A stretch of DNA of 64,000 nucleotides from Sphaerisporangium rubeum (GTDB taxonomy: Bacteria; Actinomycetota; Actinomycetes; Streptosporangiales; Streptosporangiaceae): positions 6,874,501 through 6,938,500 of the forward strand of contig NZ_JACHIU010000001.1 of the NCBI RefSeq assembly GCF_014207705.1. Reading direction: 5' to 3'. Shown piece by piece: positions 47,824 to 56,691 of the stretch. Under the pieces are notes generated by a model. The model was not told where the DNA came from. It made no database searches and saw only the letters and a program-made list of their open reading frames with translations. Both the position numbers and the translations under genes were made by a program. The number at the start of each line of letters is the position of its first letter. Position 1 is the stretch's first letter.

Positions 47824-48986
47824 CCACGCGACGCAGCCGGGGAGACGGCGGTCTGCACTGGGACGAAGCACGTCAACGCTGGATCGCGTCGGTGACGGTC
47901 GGCTACACCCCCGCCGGAAAGCGCATCGTCAAGAAGGCCAGCGGCAAGACCAAGACCGAAGCCAAGGCCAAGCTCAAAGAGATCATCCGCGACCATGACG
48001 ACGGGCTGACCACCTCGGCTCACAACTACACCGTTGGCGACGCCGTACAGGATTGGCTGGCCTTCGGGCTGAGCGGCAGGGAACAGGCGACGATCGAGAC
48101 CCGCACCTTTCTGGCGAACAAGCACGTCATCCCCGATCTGGGTGCGCGGAAGCTTCGCGAGTTGTCGGCTGATGACGTGGACCGGTGGCTCAAGGACAAG
48201 GCTCAGGTACTCAGCACTCGGAGCCTCCGGGAGGTCCGGTCGGTTCTCAAGCGTGCCGTGGATCGGGCACAGGCGCGCGACAAGGTGAAGCGGAACGTCG
48301 TGCTGCTCTGCGAGATCCCGAAGGGGAAGGACGGTCGTCCGTCGAAGTCCCTCACGCTGGACCAGGCGGAAGCCATCCTGAGCGCGGCCGAAGGGACGAC
48401 GCTGGAGGCGTACATCGTGCTCTCGCTCCTCATCGGTGCCAGGACGGAGGAACTGAGAGCGCTCACCTGGTCGCATGTGAACCTTGACGGTGATCCCGAC
48501 GCCACGCCTCCCGTACCTCCGTCGATCATGGTGTGGCACTCGGTGCGGGCCGGCGGCGACACCAAGACCCGGAAGTCGCGGCGGACGCTGGCGATGCCCC
48601 GGCGATGTGTGGAAGCCCTGCGACGGCACCGCGAGCGCCAGGACGACGCGCGGGTGAAGGCCGACAACAGGTGGATGGAGAATGACCTCGTGTTCGCCTC
48701 GGCGGTCGGGACGGAGCTGGACGCGCACAACGTCCGGCGGTCGTTCCGCGCCGTGCTCAAGCGAGCGGGCCTCAACGAGAAGGAATGGACGCCGCGCGAG
48801 ATGCGGCACAGCTTCGTGTCGCTGCTCTCAGACAGCGGCGTCCCTCTGGAGCAGATCTCCCGCTTGGTCGGCCACAGCAACACCATGGTGACGGAGACCG
48901 TCTACCGAAAGCAGCTCCGCCCGGTCCTTATCGAGGGAGCGGAGGCCATGGATGTGATCTTTCCACACACAGATCCCTACAGTTAG
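47820..48986 (+). CDS. int: Tyrosine site-specific integrase
   Basis: 388 residues. The N-terminal arm-binding domain has GDGGLHWDEARQRWIASVTVGY, and the SAM-like core-binding domain begins near residue 65 (YTVGDAVQDWLAFGL). Catalytic residues: Arg in IGARTEELRALTW, Arg/His in PREMRHSFVSLLSD, His in VGHSNTMV and Tyr in ETVYRKQL. The ATG overlaps the xis stop. It should recombine the 45-bp tRNA-Ala sequence. A terminator follows. Confidence 0.95.
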   Translation: MTTRRSRGDGGLHWDEARQRWIASVTVGYTPAGKRIVKKASGKTKTEAKAKLKEIIRDHDDGLTTSAHNYTVGDAVQDWLAFGLSGREQATIETRTFLANKHVIPDLGARKLRELSADDVDRWLKDKAQVLSTRSLREVRSVLKRAVDRAQARDKVKRNVVLLCEIPKGKDGRPSKSLTLDQAEAILSAAEGTTLEAYIVLSLLIGARTEELRALTWSHVNLDGDPDATPPVPPSIMVWHSVRAGGDTKTRKSRRTLAMPRRCVEALRRHRERQDDARVKADNRWMENDLVFASAVGTELDAHNVRRSFRAVLKRAGLNEKEWTPREMRHSFVSLLSDSGVPLEQISRLVGHSNTMVTETVYRKQLRPVLIEGAEAMDVIFPHTDPYS

Positions 48987-49004
48987 CGAGCCGTTCTACA
49001 TTCG

Positions 49005-49048
49005 GTGGCCTCCGTCAAAGCCTCAACCCTGGTTCAGACGGAGGCCAC
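49005..49048. terminator. Bidirectional hairpin terminator after int
   Basis: GTGGCCTCCGTC, a 20-base loop, GACGGAGGCCAC, then TTTT. It separates int from the convergent TIGR02391-type gene. Confidence 0.88.
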
Positions 49049-49050
49049 TT

Positions 49051-49734
49051 TTATAGACGTCGCATGAGGGCGCTAGCGAATGCTAGGTACTCCAGTGCTT
49101 CCTGCTCGGAGTCAGGAAGATCAACGCCGTGCGCGCGAGGGTTGCGCAGACCACCCATGGCACCTGCGAACAGGAAGCGAAAGCCCTCTTGCTCGTCTTG
49201 AGCGTTGCGCCCCGTATGACGAGCCACGTTGATGTGAGGGTTAGCCTGATTAAAAGCCTTGTGCATCAGTGAGACACCCGAGTCGTTAAGCTGCGTCTTC
49301 TGCTGCACCTCATGCTCAACGGCCTGGAATGCCGCGAGAACCGCCTTGCTGAAGTGCCCATCCACGAACAAGGCGCCAGCAGCGTCAGAGATCTTTGGGT
49401 GCAACCCTGGGAGTTCTACACGGCGTGAAGATACTGGCGGTCGAGCGTTCATAGGCTCAATGCGGGCTTCGACATGGTGGATGTGCGACGGCATGCCTGG
49501 TGGGTTGTGATACGTGACCTTAGCGACGCGATAGGTCTTGATCTTTCCTGTAGGCAAGGGCTTCTGGATCAGATCACCCTCTTCGATGTCGGTCTCGATA
49601 CCGAACAGCGCCTTATCCTCTTGAACCGACCCGTATACGTCAGCCTGCTCCTCCCCGTTAGCTCCCTGTCGGATACGCGTGAGCGGCTCACTGATCTGTC
49701 CAAGGAAACCACTCGACCGTCGAGCTAGGGCCAT
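49051..49734 (-). CDS. TIGR02391 (Ymh)-type HEPN protein
   Basis: 227 residues. The C-terminal half (about 110-227) follows the Hypoth_Ymh/TIGR02391 pattern: LHPKISDAAGALFVDGHFSKAV, SGVSLMHKAFN, then FLFAGAMGGLRNPRAHG, where R197-H202 is an R-X4-H HEPN motif. The N-terminal half (1-105) is beta-rich and unrecognised. Proteins of this family often sit in phage-resistance regions. ATG 49734 has AGGAGG upstream. It is the last gene before the right attachment site. Confidence 0.85.
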   Translation of the reverse strand: MALARRSSGFLGQISEPLTRIRQGANGEEQADVYGSVQEDKALFGIETDIEEGDLIQKPLPTGKIKTYRVAKVTYHNPPGMPSHIHHVEARIEPMNARPPVSSRRVELPGLHPKISDAAGALFVDGHFSKAVLAAFQAVEHEVQQKTQLNDSGVSLMHKAFNQANPHINVARHTGRNAQDEQEGFRFLFAGAMGGLRNPRAHGVDLPDSEQEALEYLAFASALMRRL

Positions 49735-49824
49735 GAGTCCTCCTGATCCTCCTAGACACGTACAGGTCGGATCCTAGGAGCGACGCGCTGCGCTCCAGCC
49801 AGACTTGAGCGTTCCGACCTCGTA

Positions 49825-49845
49825 GTCACTCAGTTAGTCACCCGG
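49825..49845 (+). repeat. Right end motif GTCACTCAGTT-AGTCACCCGG
   Basis: Copy of the 41436-41456 motif with two differences, 46 bases inside the right attachment core. Same orientation as the left copy. Confidence 0.5.
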
Positions 49846-49853
49846 GAGATCAA

Positions 49854-49886
49854 AAAGGCCGCTTCCGATCGACGGAAACGGCCTTT
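49854..49886. terminator. Hairpin terminator supplied by the element for tRNA-Ala
   Basis: AAAGGCCG-C-TTCCG and CGGAA-A-CGGCCTTT form a 13-bp stem around one mismatch. It lies just downstream (minus strand) of tRNA-Ala, inside the element, and replaces the host terminator now stranded at 41255. Confidence 0.8.
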
Positions 49887-49891
49887 GACCT

Positions 49892-49968
<77 letters not shown>

Positions 49969-50026
49969 TAGGACCTGACCAGGTTAGCAAACTTTGGGGG
50001 TTGCCCGCGCCACCGGAGTGGGGTGA

Positions 50027-50911
50027 TCAATCTCCTGAGGCGCGGCGGCGGTCGGCGTGCTGGTCGAAGAGCTTGATGCGGGAGCGGAACTCCAGGATCT
50101 CGGCCTGGGCCTGCTCGGCGGCGCGTTCCTCGGCCTCTTGGAGTTCGCGGGTACGGCGGTCGCGGGCGGCGCGGGCCTCGGCGGCGGCGCGCTGGTCGCG
50201 GTCGGCCTGGACGGAGACTCTGAGGATGGAGAGGTAGCCGGCCAGGAGGAGGAGGGAGGGGGGGACGGACCACCAGGGGAGCAGGCCGGCGATGGCTACG
50301 GCGAGCACGCCGAGGGGGATGAGAACGCTCCACAGGAGGCCTTGGCGGCGTCTGGCCATGATGCGGGCCCGGCGACGGGCCTCGGAGGTGGAGGCGGGGT
50401 CCTCGGGGCGGCCGGGGTCCTGATGATCGTCTGTGGGAGATGGGGAGTCGGTGGTGGATGTGGACGTCTCGGGGTGCGGCGTGGGTGGGGTGGTGGTGGC
50501 GGGCTGGGTGCGCGAAGTGGATGGGGATTCGGTGTGCGCGATGGTTTCGGTACGACGGGTGGCTTCGGTGCTTGTGGTGGAGTCGGTGCGCGGGGTGGCT
50601 TCGGTGCGCGTGCTGGAATCGGTGTGTGAGGTGGTGGGGTGGGTATGCGAGGGGAGGTCGGGTGCTGTCGCTTGTTCTGGCTCGGTTGCGGGGTCCGTGG
50701 AGGAGGACCGGGTGAGGAGGGGGAGGTTCATGGTGTCGGCGTCGGGGTCGGCGGGGAGTGGGGAGGACGGTACGGAGACGTCGGTGAGGGTGTCGCCGTC
50801 GTCGTAGGCGTCGGCGTGTTCCACGGCGTGGCGGTCGCGGCGCAGCCACATGGGGACGAGGACACACAGCCACATCACCACGATGCCGAGGTAGAGGAAG
50901 GCGCTGCTCAT
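50027..50911 (-). CDS. GlpR/SepX-like membrane protein
   Basis: 294 residues. The first helix is at the N-terminus (SSAFLYLGIVVMWLCVLVPMWL). A Thr/Ser/Glu-rich disordered linker of about 130 residues follows, with repeats such as TDSSTRTEATPRTDSTTSTE. Then come two helices (LLWSVLIPLGVLAVAIAGLLPWW; PPSLLLLAGYLSILRV) and a charged coiled coil. Topology and the moeA-moaC-mog-rimJ neighbourhood match actinobacterial GlpR/SepX, a membrane partner of the MoeA-like Glp that acts with FtsZ in cell division (family knowledge). GAGGAGG precedes ATG 50911. Confidence 0.8.
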   Translation of the reverse strand: MSSAFLYLGIVVMWLCVLVPMWLRRDRHAVEHADAYDDGDTLTDVSVPSSPLPADPDADTMNLPLLTRSSSTDPATEPEQATAPDLPSHTHPTTSHTDSSTRTEATPRTDSTTSTEATRRTETIAHTESPSTSRTQPATTTPPTPHPETSTSTTDSPSPTDDHQDPGRPEDPASTSEARRRARIMARRRQGLLWSVLIPLGVLAVAIAGLLPWWSVPPSLLLLAGYLSILRVSVQADRDQRAAAEARAARDRRTRELQEAEERAAEQAQAEILEFRSRIKLFDQHADRRRASGD

Positions 50912-51085
50912 CGGGCCTCCTCAGGGCAGCGTGAACACAGCGTGGGGCTTGGTGCCGCGGCGAATGTGTTCACGTGACGCACCGTAGGACCGTGTGTCAC
51001 TGGTTGACGAGTATTCGCTGCGGTGTGTCGTGAGAACGTCAACCTGTTTATCGCCAAGCGTCAGTCAAAAGCCGGTTATACGGGG

Positions 51086-51718
51086 CTACGCGATGCCGTC
51101 GTGCGGAGCTTTCTGGCTGGTTCGGCGCCACTGGTCGAGCAGACCCCTCGGGACGTCCTCTGAGGTGAGCGCGTAGCAGATGTGGTCGCGCCAGGCGCCG
51201 TCGATGTGCAGGTGGCGGCGCCGTATGCCTTCCTCTCGGAAGCCGAGTTTCTCCACCACGCGGCGGCTGGCGTGGTTCTCGGGGCGGATGTTGGCTTCCA
51301 GGCGGTGCAGGCCGACGGTGAAGAAGCAGTGGTCGACGGCCATGGCGAGCGCGGTCGGGGTGATGCCGCGGCCGGCCAGCGCGCTGCTGATCCAGTAGCC
51401 GACCTGGGCCGAGCGTGCCGAGCCCCACACGATGGCGCCGACGGTGAGCTGACCGGCGAACGCGCCGCGCCACGTGACGACCCACGGCAGGGCCAGGCCT
51501 TGGCGTGCCTCTCTGCGCAGGGTGCCGACCATGGAGATGTACGGGCCGAGGCCGGTGCGGAACAGCGGCGTCTCGGGGTTGCTCGGCTCCCATGGCCGCA
51601 GCCAGTTGGCGTTGCGCAGCCGCGTCTCACGCCACACACTCACGTCGCGCAGGCGGAGCGGCCGGAGCCCCACCGGTCCCTCTGCCAGGGTCGCCGGCCA
51701 GCCGCGTAGTCGATCCAC
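51086..51718 (-). CDS. GNAT acetyltransferase, RimJ-like
   Basis: 210 residues. GPVGLRPLRLRDVSVWRETRLRN at the N-terminus, YWISSALAGRGITPTALAMAVDH (acetyl-CoA loop) and NIRPENHASRRVVEKLGFREEG are typical of RimJ/RimL. In mycobacteria the gene next to moeA is also annotated rimJ. It would acetylate a protein N-terminus; the target is unknown. The GTG 51718 start has a weak binding site. Confidence 0.9.
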   Translation of the reverse strand: MDRLRGWPATLAEGPVGLRPLRLRDVSVWRETRLRNANWLRPWEPSNPETPLFRTGLGPYISMVGTLRREARQGLALPWVVTWRGAFAGQLTVGAIVWGSARSAQVGYWISSALAGRGITPTALAMAVDHCFFTVGLHRLEANIRPENHASRRVVEKLGFREEGIRRRHLHIDGAWRDHICYALTSEDVPRGLLDQWRRTSQKAPHDGIA

Positions 51719-51874
51719 GGGTCAATCATCCCCTGTCGAACCCTATGTTCGCCATGGCGTACCTTATGACCCCGCTTGGCGGGGTAACGGCCGGTCCTGA
51801 CAGGTTCCGTGCCGAAGGCGCAGCGTACCGGCTCGGCGGGCCCGGTGGGAGGCGTAACGGCGGTCACCAGTGGT

Positions 51875-52342
51875 TCAGTGGTCGCCGCCTCCGATCTGGT
51901 CGACGGCGTGCCGCAGGATCGGTGCGAGGATCGCCATGCCGTCCCGCACCCCGCCGGAGGAACCTGGCAAATTGACGATGAGCGTGCGGCCCGCCTGGCC
52001 CGCGAGGCCCCGTGACAGCACCGACGTGGGGACCTTGTCGCGGTTGGCCAGGCGTACGGCCTCGGCGATGCCGGGGATCTCGCGGTCGATCACGCGGCGG
52101 GTCATCTCGGGGGTGAGGTCCTGCGGGGTCAGCCCGGTGCCGCCGGTGGTGACGATCACGTCGTACCCGGCCGCGACGCCGGCGCGCAAGGCCGCCTCGA
52201 CGGGCTCGCCGTCCGGCACCACCTCGGGGCCGTGCACCTCGCAGCCGGCCTCCGTCAGCAGCTCGGCCAGCAACTTCCCGGACTTGTCGGGGTAGACGCC
52301 GGCGGCGGCACGGTTGGACGCCGTCACCACCAGCGCCTTCAC
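51875..52342 (-). CDS. mog: Molybdopterin adenylyltransferase (MogA/MoaB family)
   Basis: 155 residues. Adenylates molybdopterin before metal insertion. VTTGGTGLTPQDLTPEMTRRVIDREIPGIAEA is the family signature, and LPGSSGGVRDGM follows near the C-terminus. The GTG at 52342 overlaps the moaC stop (GTGA), so translation is coupled. Part of the moeA-moaC-mog cofactor operon. Confidence 0.95.
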   Translation of the reverse strand: MKALVVTASNRAAAGVYPDKSGKLLAELLTEAGCEVHGPEVVPDGEPVEAALRAGVAAGYDVIVTTGGTGLTPQDLTPEMTRRVIDREIPGIAEAVRLANRDKVPTSVLSRGLAGQAGRTLIVNLPGSSGGVRDGMAILAPILRHAVDQIGGGDH

Positions 52343-52809
52343 GGCCGGGTCCAGACGCCGGTCTTGCCGCCGGTCTTCTCCTCGACCCGTACGTCGGTGA
52401 TGACCGCCGCGGGGTCCACCGCCTTGATCATGTCGATCAGGGCCAGGGCCGCGACCGTGACGGAGGTCAGGGCCTCCATCTCGACGCCGGTGCGGTCGGC
52501 GGTCTTGACGCGCGCGACGATCCGTACGCCGTCGTCCTCGATCTCCAACTCGACCCGCACACCGTGAACGGCGATGGGGTGACACAGGGGGATGAGGTCC
52601 GGCGTGCGCTTGGCCCCCTGGATGCCGGCGATGCGCGCCACCCCGATGGCGTCGCCTTTCGGTACGTCCCCGGCGCGCAGCACCGCCACCGCCTCCGGCG
52701 ACAGCAGCACGCGGCCGGTCGCGGTGGCCGTACGCGCGCTGACCTCTTTGCCGGACACGTCCACCATGCGTGCCGCGCCGGTCTCGTCCAGATGTGTCAG
52801 CTCACTCAC
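52339..52809 (-). CDS. moaC: Cyclic pyranopterin monophosphate synthase
   Basis: 156 residues, normal length. Converts the MoaA product to cyclic pyranopterin monophosphate. ARMVDVSGKEVSARTATATG, IPLCHPIAVHGVRVEL and KTADRTGVEMEALTSVTVAAL with VEEKTGGKTGVW are diagnostic. The GTG start overlaps the moeA stop, and the stop overlaps mog. Confidence 0.97.
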   Translation of the reverse strand: MSELTHLDETGAARMVDVSGKEVSARTATATGRVLLSPEAVAVLRAGDVPKGDAIGVARIAGIQGAKRTPDLIPLCHPIAVHGVRVELEIEDDGVRIVARVKTADRTGVEMEALTSVTVAALALIDMIKAVDPAAVITDVRVEEKTGGKTGVWTRP

Positions 52810-54002
52810 AGCGGGATCACCTCCACAGCCGTACCCGCGGGCACTTCGGTGACGCGCTCAGGCACCACGATCAGCGCGTCGGCGCCGGCCAGCGCGGCGA
52901 GCCGGTGCGAGCCCTGGCCGCGCACCGGCGCGACCTCGGCGCCGTTCAGCACGCCGCGCAGGTAGGAGCGCCTGCCGTCAGGTGAGCGCAGCGCCTCGGT
53001 GGTCGTGGCGGTCACCGTGCGCGGCGGACCGGCAGGGAGCCCGCGCATACGGTCGAGCGCCGGCCGGACGAACAGGACGAACGAGACGAACGACGAGACC
53101 GGGTTGCCGGGGAGCGTGAAGATCGGCGTGTTGCGCGTTCCCACCGCTCCGAAGCCCTGCGGCATGCCGGGCTGCATGGCGACCTTCTCGAACCGTACGG
53201 TGCCGAGCGGCGTGAGCGCCTCCTTGACCGGCTCGTACGCACCCATCGAGATGCCGCCACTGGTGATCACCGCGTCGGCGTCACCGAGAAGGCCGGTCAG
53301 GGTTTCGAGGAACGCCGCGGGGTCGTCCCCCACGGCGCTCCTGCGCACCGCCTCACCACCGGCCTGCCGTACCGACGCGACCAGCATGAAGCTGTTGGAC
53401 TCCCAGATCTGCCCCGGCCCGAGCGGCAGGCCGGGATCGACCAGCTCGGCGCCGGTGGACAGCACCAGCACCCGCGGCCTCGGCCGAGCACGCACGGTGC
53501 GGCGGCCCACCCCGGCGAGGATGCCGAGCTGAGCGGGTCCTATGAGCGTGCCGGCGGTGAGCACGACGTCCCCGGCGCGGACGTCCTCGCCGGACCGGCG
53601 GATCGCGTTGCCGAGCGCGGGGGGCCGGTGGATCGCGACCCGCACCGTGCCGCCGTCGGTCCACTCGACCGGCACGACGGCGTCGGCCCCCTCCGGCAGC
53701 GGCGCGCCGGTCATGACGCGGGTGACCGAGCCGGGCTCCACCACGCGTGGCGCCTGCTCACCCGCGGGGACGTCGGCGGCCACCGGGAGCAGCACGGGCC
53801 GCTCCTCGGTGGCCTTCTCGACGTCGGCGGCCCGCACGGCGTAGCCGTCCATGGCCGAGTTGTCGAACGGCGGCAGCGCGACCGGCGAGGTGACGTTCTC
53901 GGCGAGCACGGCGCCGAGAACGTCGTCGAGGTCCAGCTCGGCCGGGTCGATCGGCCGTACCGCGGCAAGGATCTCGTCCAGGTGCGCGTCCACCGGCTTC
54001 AT
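52806..54002 (-). CDS. moeA: Molybdopterin molybdotransferase (MoeA / gephyrin-like Glp)
   Basis: 398 residues. Inserts molybdate into adenylated molybdopterin. PPFDNSAMDGYAVRAADV, VMTGAPLPEGADAVV, VLSTGAELVDPG, SGGISMGAYEPVK and LPGNPVSSFVSFVLFV are the MoeA motifs. GAGGTG precedes ATG 54002. In actinobacteria the MoeA next to GlpR (Glp) also has a cell-division role, and the glpR-like gene is nearby, so a dual role is possible (inference). Confidence 0.95.
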   Translation of the reverse strand: MKPVDAHLDEILAAVRPIDPAELDLDDVLGAVLAENVTSPVALPPFDNSAMDGYAVRAADVEKATEERPVLLPVAADVPAGEQAPRVVEPGSVTRVMTGAPLPEGADAVVPVEWTDGGTVRVAIHRPPALGNAIRRSGEDVRAGDVVLTAGTLIGPAQLGILAGVGRRTVRARPRPRVLVLSTGAELVDPGLPLGPGQIWESNSFMLVASVRQAGGEAVRRSAVGDDPAAFLETLTGLLGDADAVITSGGISMGAYEPVKEALTPLGTVRFEKVAMQPGMPQGFGAVGTRNTPIFTLPGNPVSSFVSFVLFVRPALDRMRGLPAGPPRTVTATTTEALRSPDGRRSYLRGVLNGAEVAPVRGQGSHRLAALAGADALIVVPERVTEVPAGTAVEVIPL

Positions 54003-54006
54003 GAGG

Positions 54007-54912
54007 TCACCTCGCGTCGTTGTCCAGGAACTCGCGCAGCCACGGGATGAATTCGCCGGCGAGATCGGGCCGCTCCGCGGCGAACTGCACGACCGTGCGC
54101 AGGTAGTCGAGCTTGTTGCCGGTGTCGTACCTGCGTCCGCGGAACAGCACGCCGTGCACAGGACCGCCGCCGTCGTTGTCGCGGCCCGCCAGCTCCAGCA
54201 GCGCGTCGGTGAGCTGGATCTCGCCACCCCGGCCCGGCGGGGTGTTCTCCAGCACCTCGAACACGGCGGGATCGATGACGTACCGGCCGATGACGGCCCA
54301 GTTGGACGGCGCCTCGTCGGCCGGCGGCTTCTCCACGAGGCCGGTCACCCGCACCACGTCGTCCTCGGACGTCGGGGCGATCTCGGCGCAGCCGTACAGG
54401 GAGACCTGCTCGCGCGGCACCTCCATGAGCGCGACCACGCTGCCGCCGTAGGTGTCGCGCACCTCGATCATGCGCTTGAGCAGGTGGTCACGCGGGTCGA
54501 TCAGGTCGTCACCGAGCAGACAGGCGAACGGGTTGCCCCCGACGTGCTGCTTGGCGCACAGGACGGCGTGGCCGAGCCCCTTCGGCTCCCCCTGCCGTAC
54601 ATAGTGGAACGTGGCGATTTCGACCGGTTCGAGCACCTGGGAGAGGCGTTCCTCGTCCCCCTTGGCGGCGAGCACCTCCTCGAGCTCGTACGCTCTGTCG
54701 AAGTGGTCCTCGATGGAGCGCTTGTTGCGGCCGGTCACCATGAGGAGATCGAGCAGCCCGGCGGCCACCGCCTCCTCGACGACATACTGGATGGCCGGCT
54801 TGTCGACGATCGGCAGCATCTCTTTGGGAGTCGCCTTGGTCGCCGGCAGGAACCTCGTGCCGAGCCCGGCGGCGGGGATGACGACTTTGGTCACTGGATC
54901 GTAGTCAGCCAT
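54007..54912 (-). CDS. galU: UTP-glucose-1-phosphate uridylyltransferase
   Basis: 301 residues. Makes UDP-glucose for cell-wall and storage glycans. The N-terminal loop AAGLGTRFLPATKATPKEM, EPKGLGHAVLCAKQH and GRYVIDPAVFEVLENT are typical. ATG 54912 has AAGGTG upstream. Four bases separate its stop from the moeA start, so they are probably cotranscribed. It is divergent from the cyclo-ligase gene with 25 bases between. Confidence 0.96.
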   Translation of the reverse strand: MADYDPVTKVVIPAAGLGTRFLPATKATPKEMLPIVDKPAIQYVVEEAVAAGLLDLLMVTGRNKRSIEDHFDRAYELEEVLAAKGDEERLSQVLEPVEIATFHYVRQGEPKGLGHAVLCAKQHVGGNPFACLLGDDLIDPRDHLLKRMIEVRDTYGGSVVALMEVPREQVSLYGCAEIAPTSEDDVVRVTGLVEKPPADEAPSNWAVIGRYVIDPAVFEVLENTPPGRGGEIQLTDALLELAGRDNDGGGPVHGVLFRGRRYDTGNKLDYLRTVVQFAAERPDLAGEFIPWLREFLDNDAR

Positions 54913-54937
54913 GAGACGCACCTTAATGGAGGGCCGA

Positions 54938-55513
54938 GTGGACAAAGCGGAGCTGCGCCGCAGGATCGTCGCCTCACGAGCGGACGTCGCCGATCCGCGC
55001 GGCTCCGCGACAGCGATCAGGGAAACGCTACTCGACCAGCCTTGGGTGCAGATGGCCGGGTTGGTCGCGGCGTACTGGTCCACCGGTGACGAACCCGCCA
55101 CTCACGGGTTGATCTTCGCGCTGTGGAAGCACGGCGCCACGGTGATCCTGCCGATCCTGCGGCCGGACGACGACCTGGACTGGGCCGTGTACGACGGTCC
55201 CGACTCGCTGGCGCCGGGGCCGCGCAAGCTGATGGAGCCGGTGGACACCCCGCGAGGAGTGGACGCCATCCGTACGGCGGCGCTGGTCATCGTCCCCGCG
55301 CTGGCCGTCGACCCCGTCACCGGCATCCGGCTCGGGAGAGGCGGCGGGTCGTACGACCGTGCGCTGGCGCGCGTCGGACCGAACGTGCCGACCGTGGCGC
55401 TGCTGCACGAAGGTGAGCTGGTGGACGTCCCCGCGGAGCCGCACGACCGGCCGGTGTCGATGGTGGCCCTTCCCTCGGGGATCGTGCGGATCCCCGGGAA
55501 AGATTCACGTTAG
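54938..55513 (+). CDS. 5-formyltetrahydrofolate cyclo-ligase
   Basis: 191 residues. Converts 5-formyl-THF to 5,10-methenyl-THF. VDKAELRRRIVASRADV at the N-terminus, VAAYWSTGDEPATHGLI and the ATP/substrate loop LGRGGGSYDRALA are diagnostic. GTG 54938 is chosen because GGAGG lies five bases upstream; ATG 54911 would overlap the divergent galU start. The stop overlaps that of the convergent LCP gene by four bases. Confidence 0.94.
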   Translation: MDKAELRRRIVASRADVADPRGSATAIRETLLDQPWVQMAGLVAAYWSTGDEPATHGLIFALWKHGATVILPILRPDDDLDWAVYDGPDSLAPGPRKLMEPVDTPRGVDAIRTAALVIVPALAVDPVTGIRLGRGGGSYDRALARVGPNVPTVALLHEGELVDVPAEPHDRPVSMVALPSGIVRIPGKDSR

Positions 55514-56568
55514 GGAAGGATCGTCAGATCGTTCAGGCCGCCGCTGCTGCCGAAGTACTCTTCGAGCTTGTCGTCCCTGATCGCCGTGAAGAACTTCTCA
55601 CCGGCCCGTTTGTCCAGCCGTACGACGCTCGCGCCACGCACGGTCACCGAACCCAGGTTGGGGATGGTGGCCGAGTCGACCTTGTCGGGCCGGATGTCCC
55701 GTAGTCCCAGGGCGAGGTCGCGCAGCGTGCTGAGCGTCACCCCGTCGTCCACGCTGACCGCGCGCGTCAGGGCTTCGAGGAAGTCGTTGAGTTTGAGGGG
55801 ATCGGTGAGCAGGTCCCGACTGATGATCTTGCGACCCATCGCGCCGATGAACGCCTGCTGGCGCCTGATGCGGTCGAAGTCCCCCTCTGGCAGGTTGTAC
55901 CGCTGCCGTACGAACAGCAGCGCCTTCTCACCCTCCAGGTGCACCGTGCCCTGCGGCCAGGTGACCTTGTTGGCCGGGTCGTAGACCTTCTTGGCGACGT
56001 AGACGTCGACGCCGCCGATCGCCTCGGTCATCGTGACGAAGCCCTTGAAGTCGAGAGCCGCGAAATGATCGATGCGGACCTTGGTCAGGTTCTCGACCGT
56101 ACGGATCAGCAACTGCGGGCCACCGAAGGCGTACGCTGCGTTGATCTTGTTGTTTCCGTGTCCGGGGATACGGACATAGGAGTCGCGGGGGATGCCGATG
56201 AGAGTGAGCCGAGCCCGGTCTGCGGGGATATGTACGATCATGATGGTGTCGGCCCGCTGGTTGCCTGCCTCACCCGGCCGCTTGTCCGAGCCGATGAGCA
56301 GCCAGTTCTGCGCCTCACCGACCGTCTTGGCCGGACGGCCCGCCTCCTCGGGGAACGCTCCGGGTACGCGCTCGATATTGCCGTTCAGCGTGATCTGACG
56401 CTCCATCACCAGCGCGAACCCCGCGGCCACCACCATCGCCACACCGAGCGCCGCCACGATGAGCAACCGGCGCAGCAGGCGGGGACGTTTCCTCGGCTCC
56501 GTCCGGACGATCTTCTCGTCGCCGGCCTCCACGACGCTCTCCGCGACCGGGGAAGTCTCGTCCGTCAC
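55510..56568 (-). CDS. LytR-CpsA-Psr cell-wall ligase
   Basis: 352 residues. Cytoplasmic tail 1-33, one membrane helix (LLIVAALGVAMVVAAGFALVM), then the LCP domain: NWLLIGSDKRPGEAGNQRADTI, LTLIGIPRDSYVRIPGHGNNKINAAYAFGG and VRQRYNLPEGDFDRIRRQQ, with the conserved Arg/Asp residues of the polyprenyl-pyrophosphate site. It would transfer glycopolymers to peptidoglycan outside the membrane. The start is GTG 56568. Confidence 0.93.
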   Translation of the reverse strand: MTDETSPVAESVVEAGDEKIVRTEPRKRPRLLRRLLIVAALGVAMVVAAGFALVMERQITLNGNIERVPGAFPEEAGRPAKTVGEAQNWLLIGSDKRPGEAGNQRADTIMIVHIPADRARLTLIGIPRDSYVRIPGHGNNKINAAYAFGGPQLLIRTVENLTKVRIDHFAALDFKGFVTMTEAIGGVDVYVAKKVYDPANKVTWPQGTVHLEGEKALLFVRQRYNLPEGDFDRIRRQQAFIGAMGRKIISRDLLTDPLKLNDFLEALTRAVSVDDGVTLSTLRDLALGLRDIRPDKVDSATIPNLGSVTVRGASVVRLDKRAGEKFFTAIRDDKLEEYFGSSGGLNDLTILP

Positions 56569-56691
56569 CTGTTTGACCTGTCTTGATGTGTTTCGCGAGT
56601 GTCGCGAGTGACGGTAGCTGAAAGTAGTTCATCGTGGTAGAGGGCTATACGAATACGACACAATAGCCGGAAAACGCTAGATGGGAGGCCG

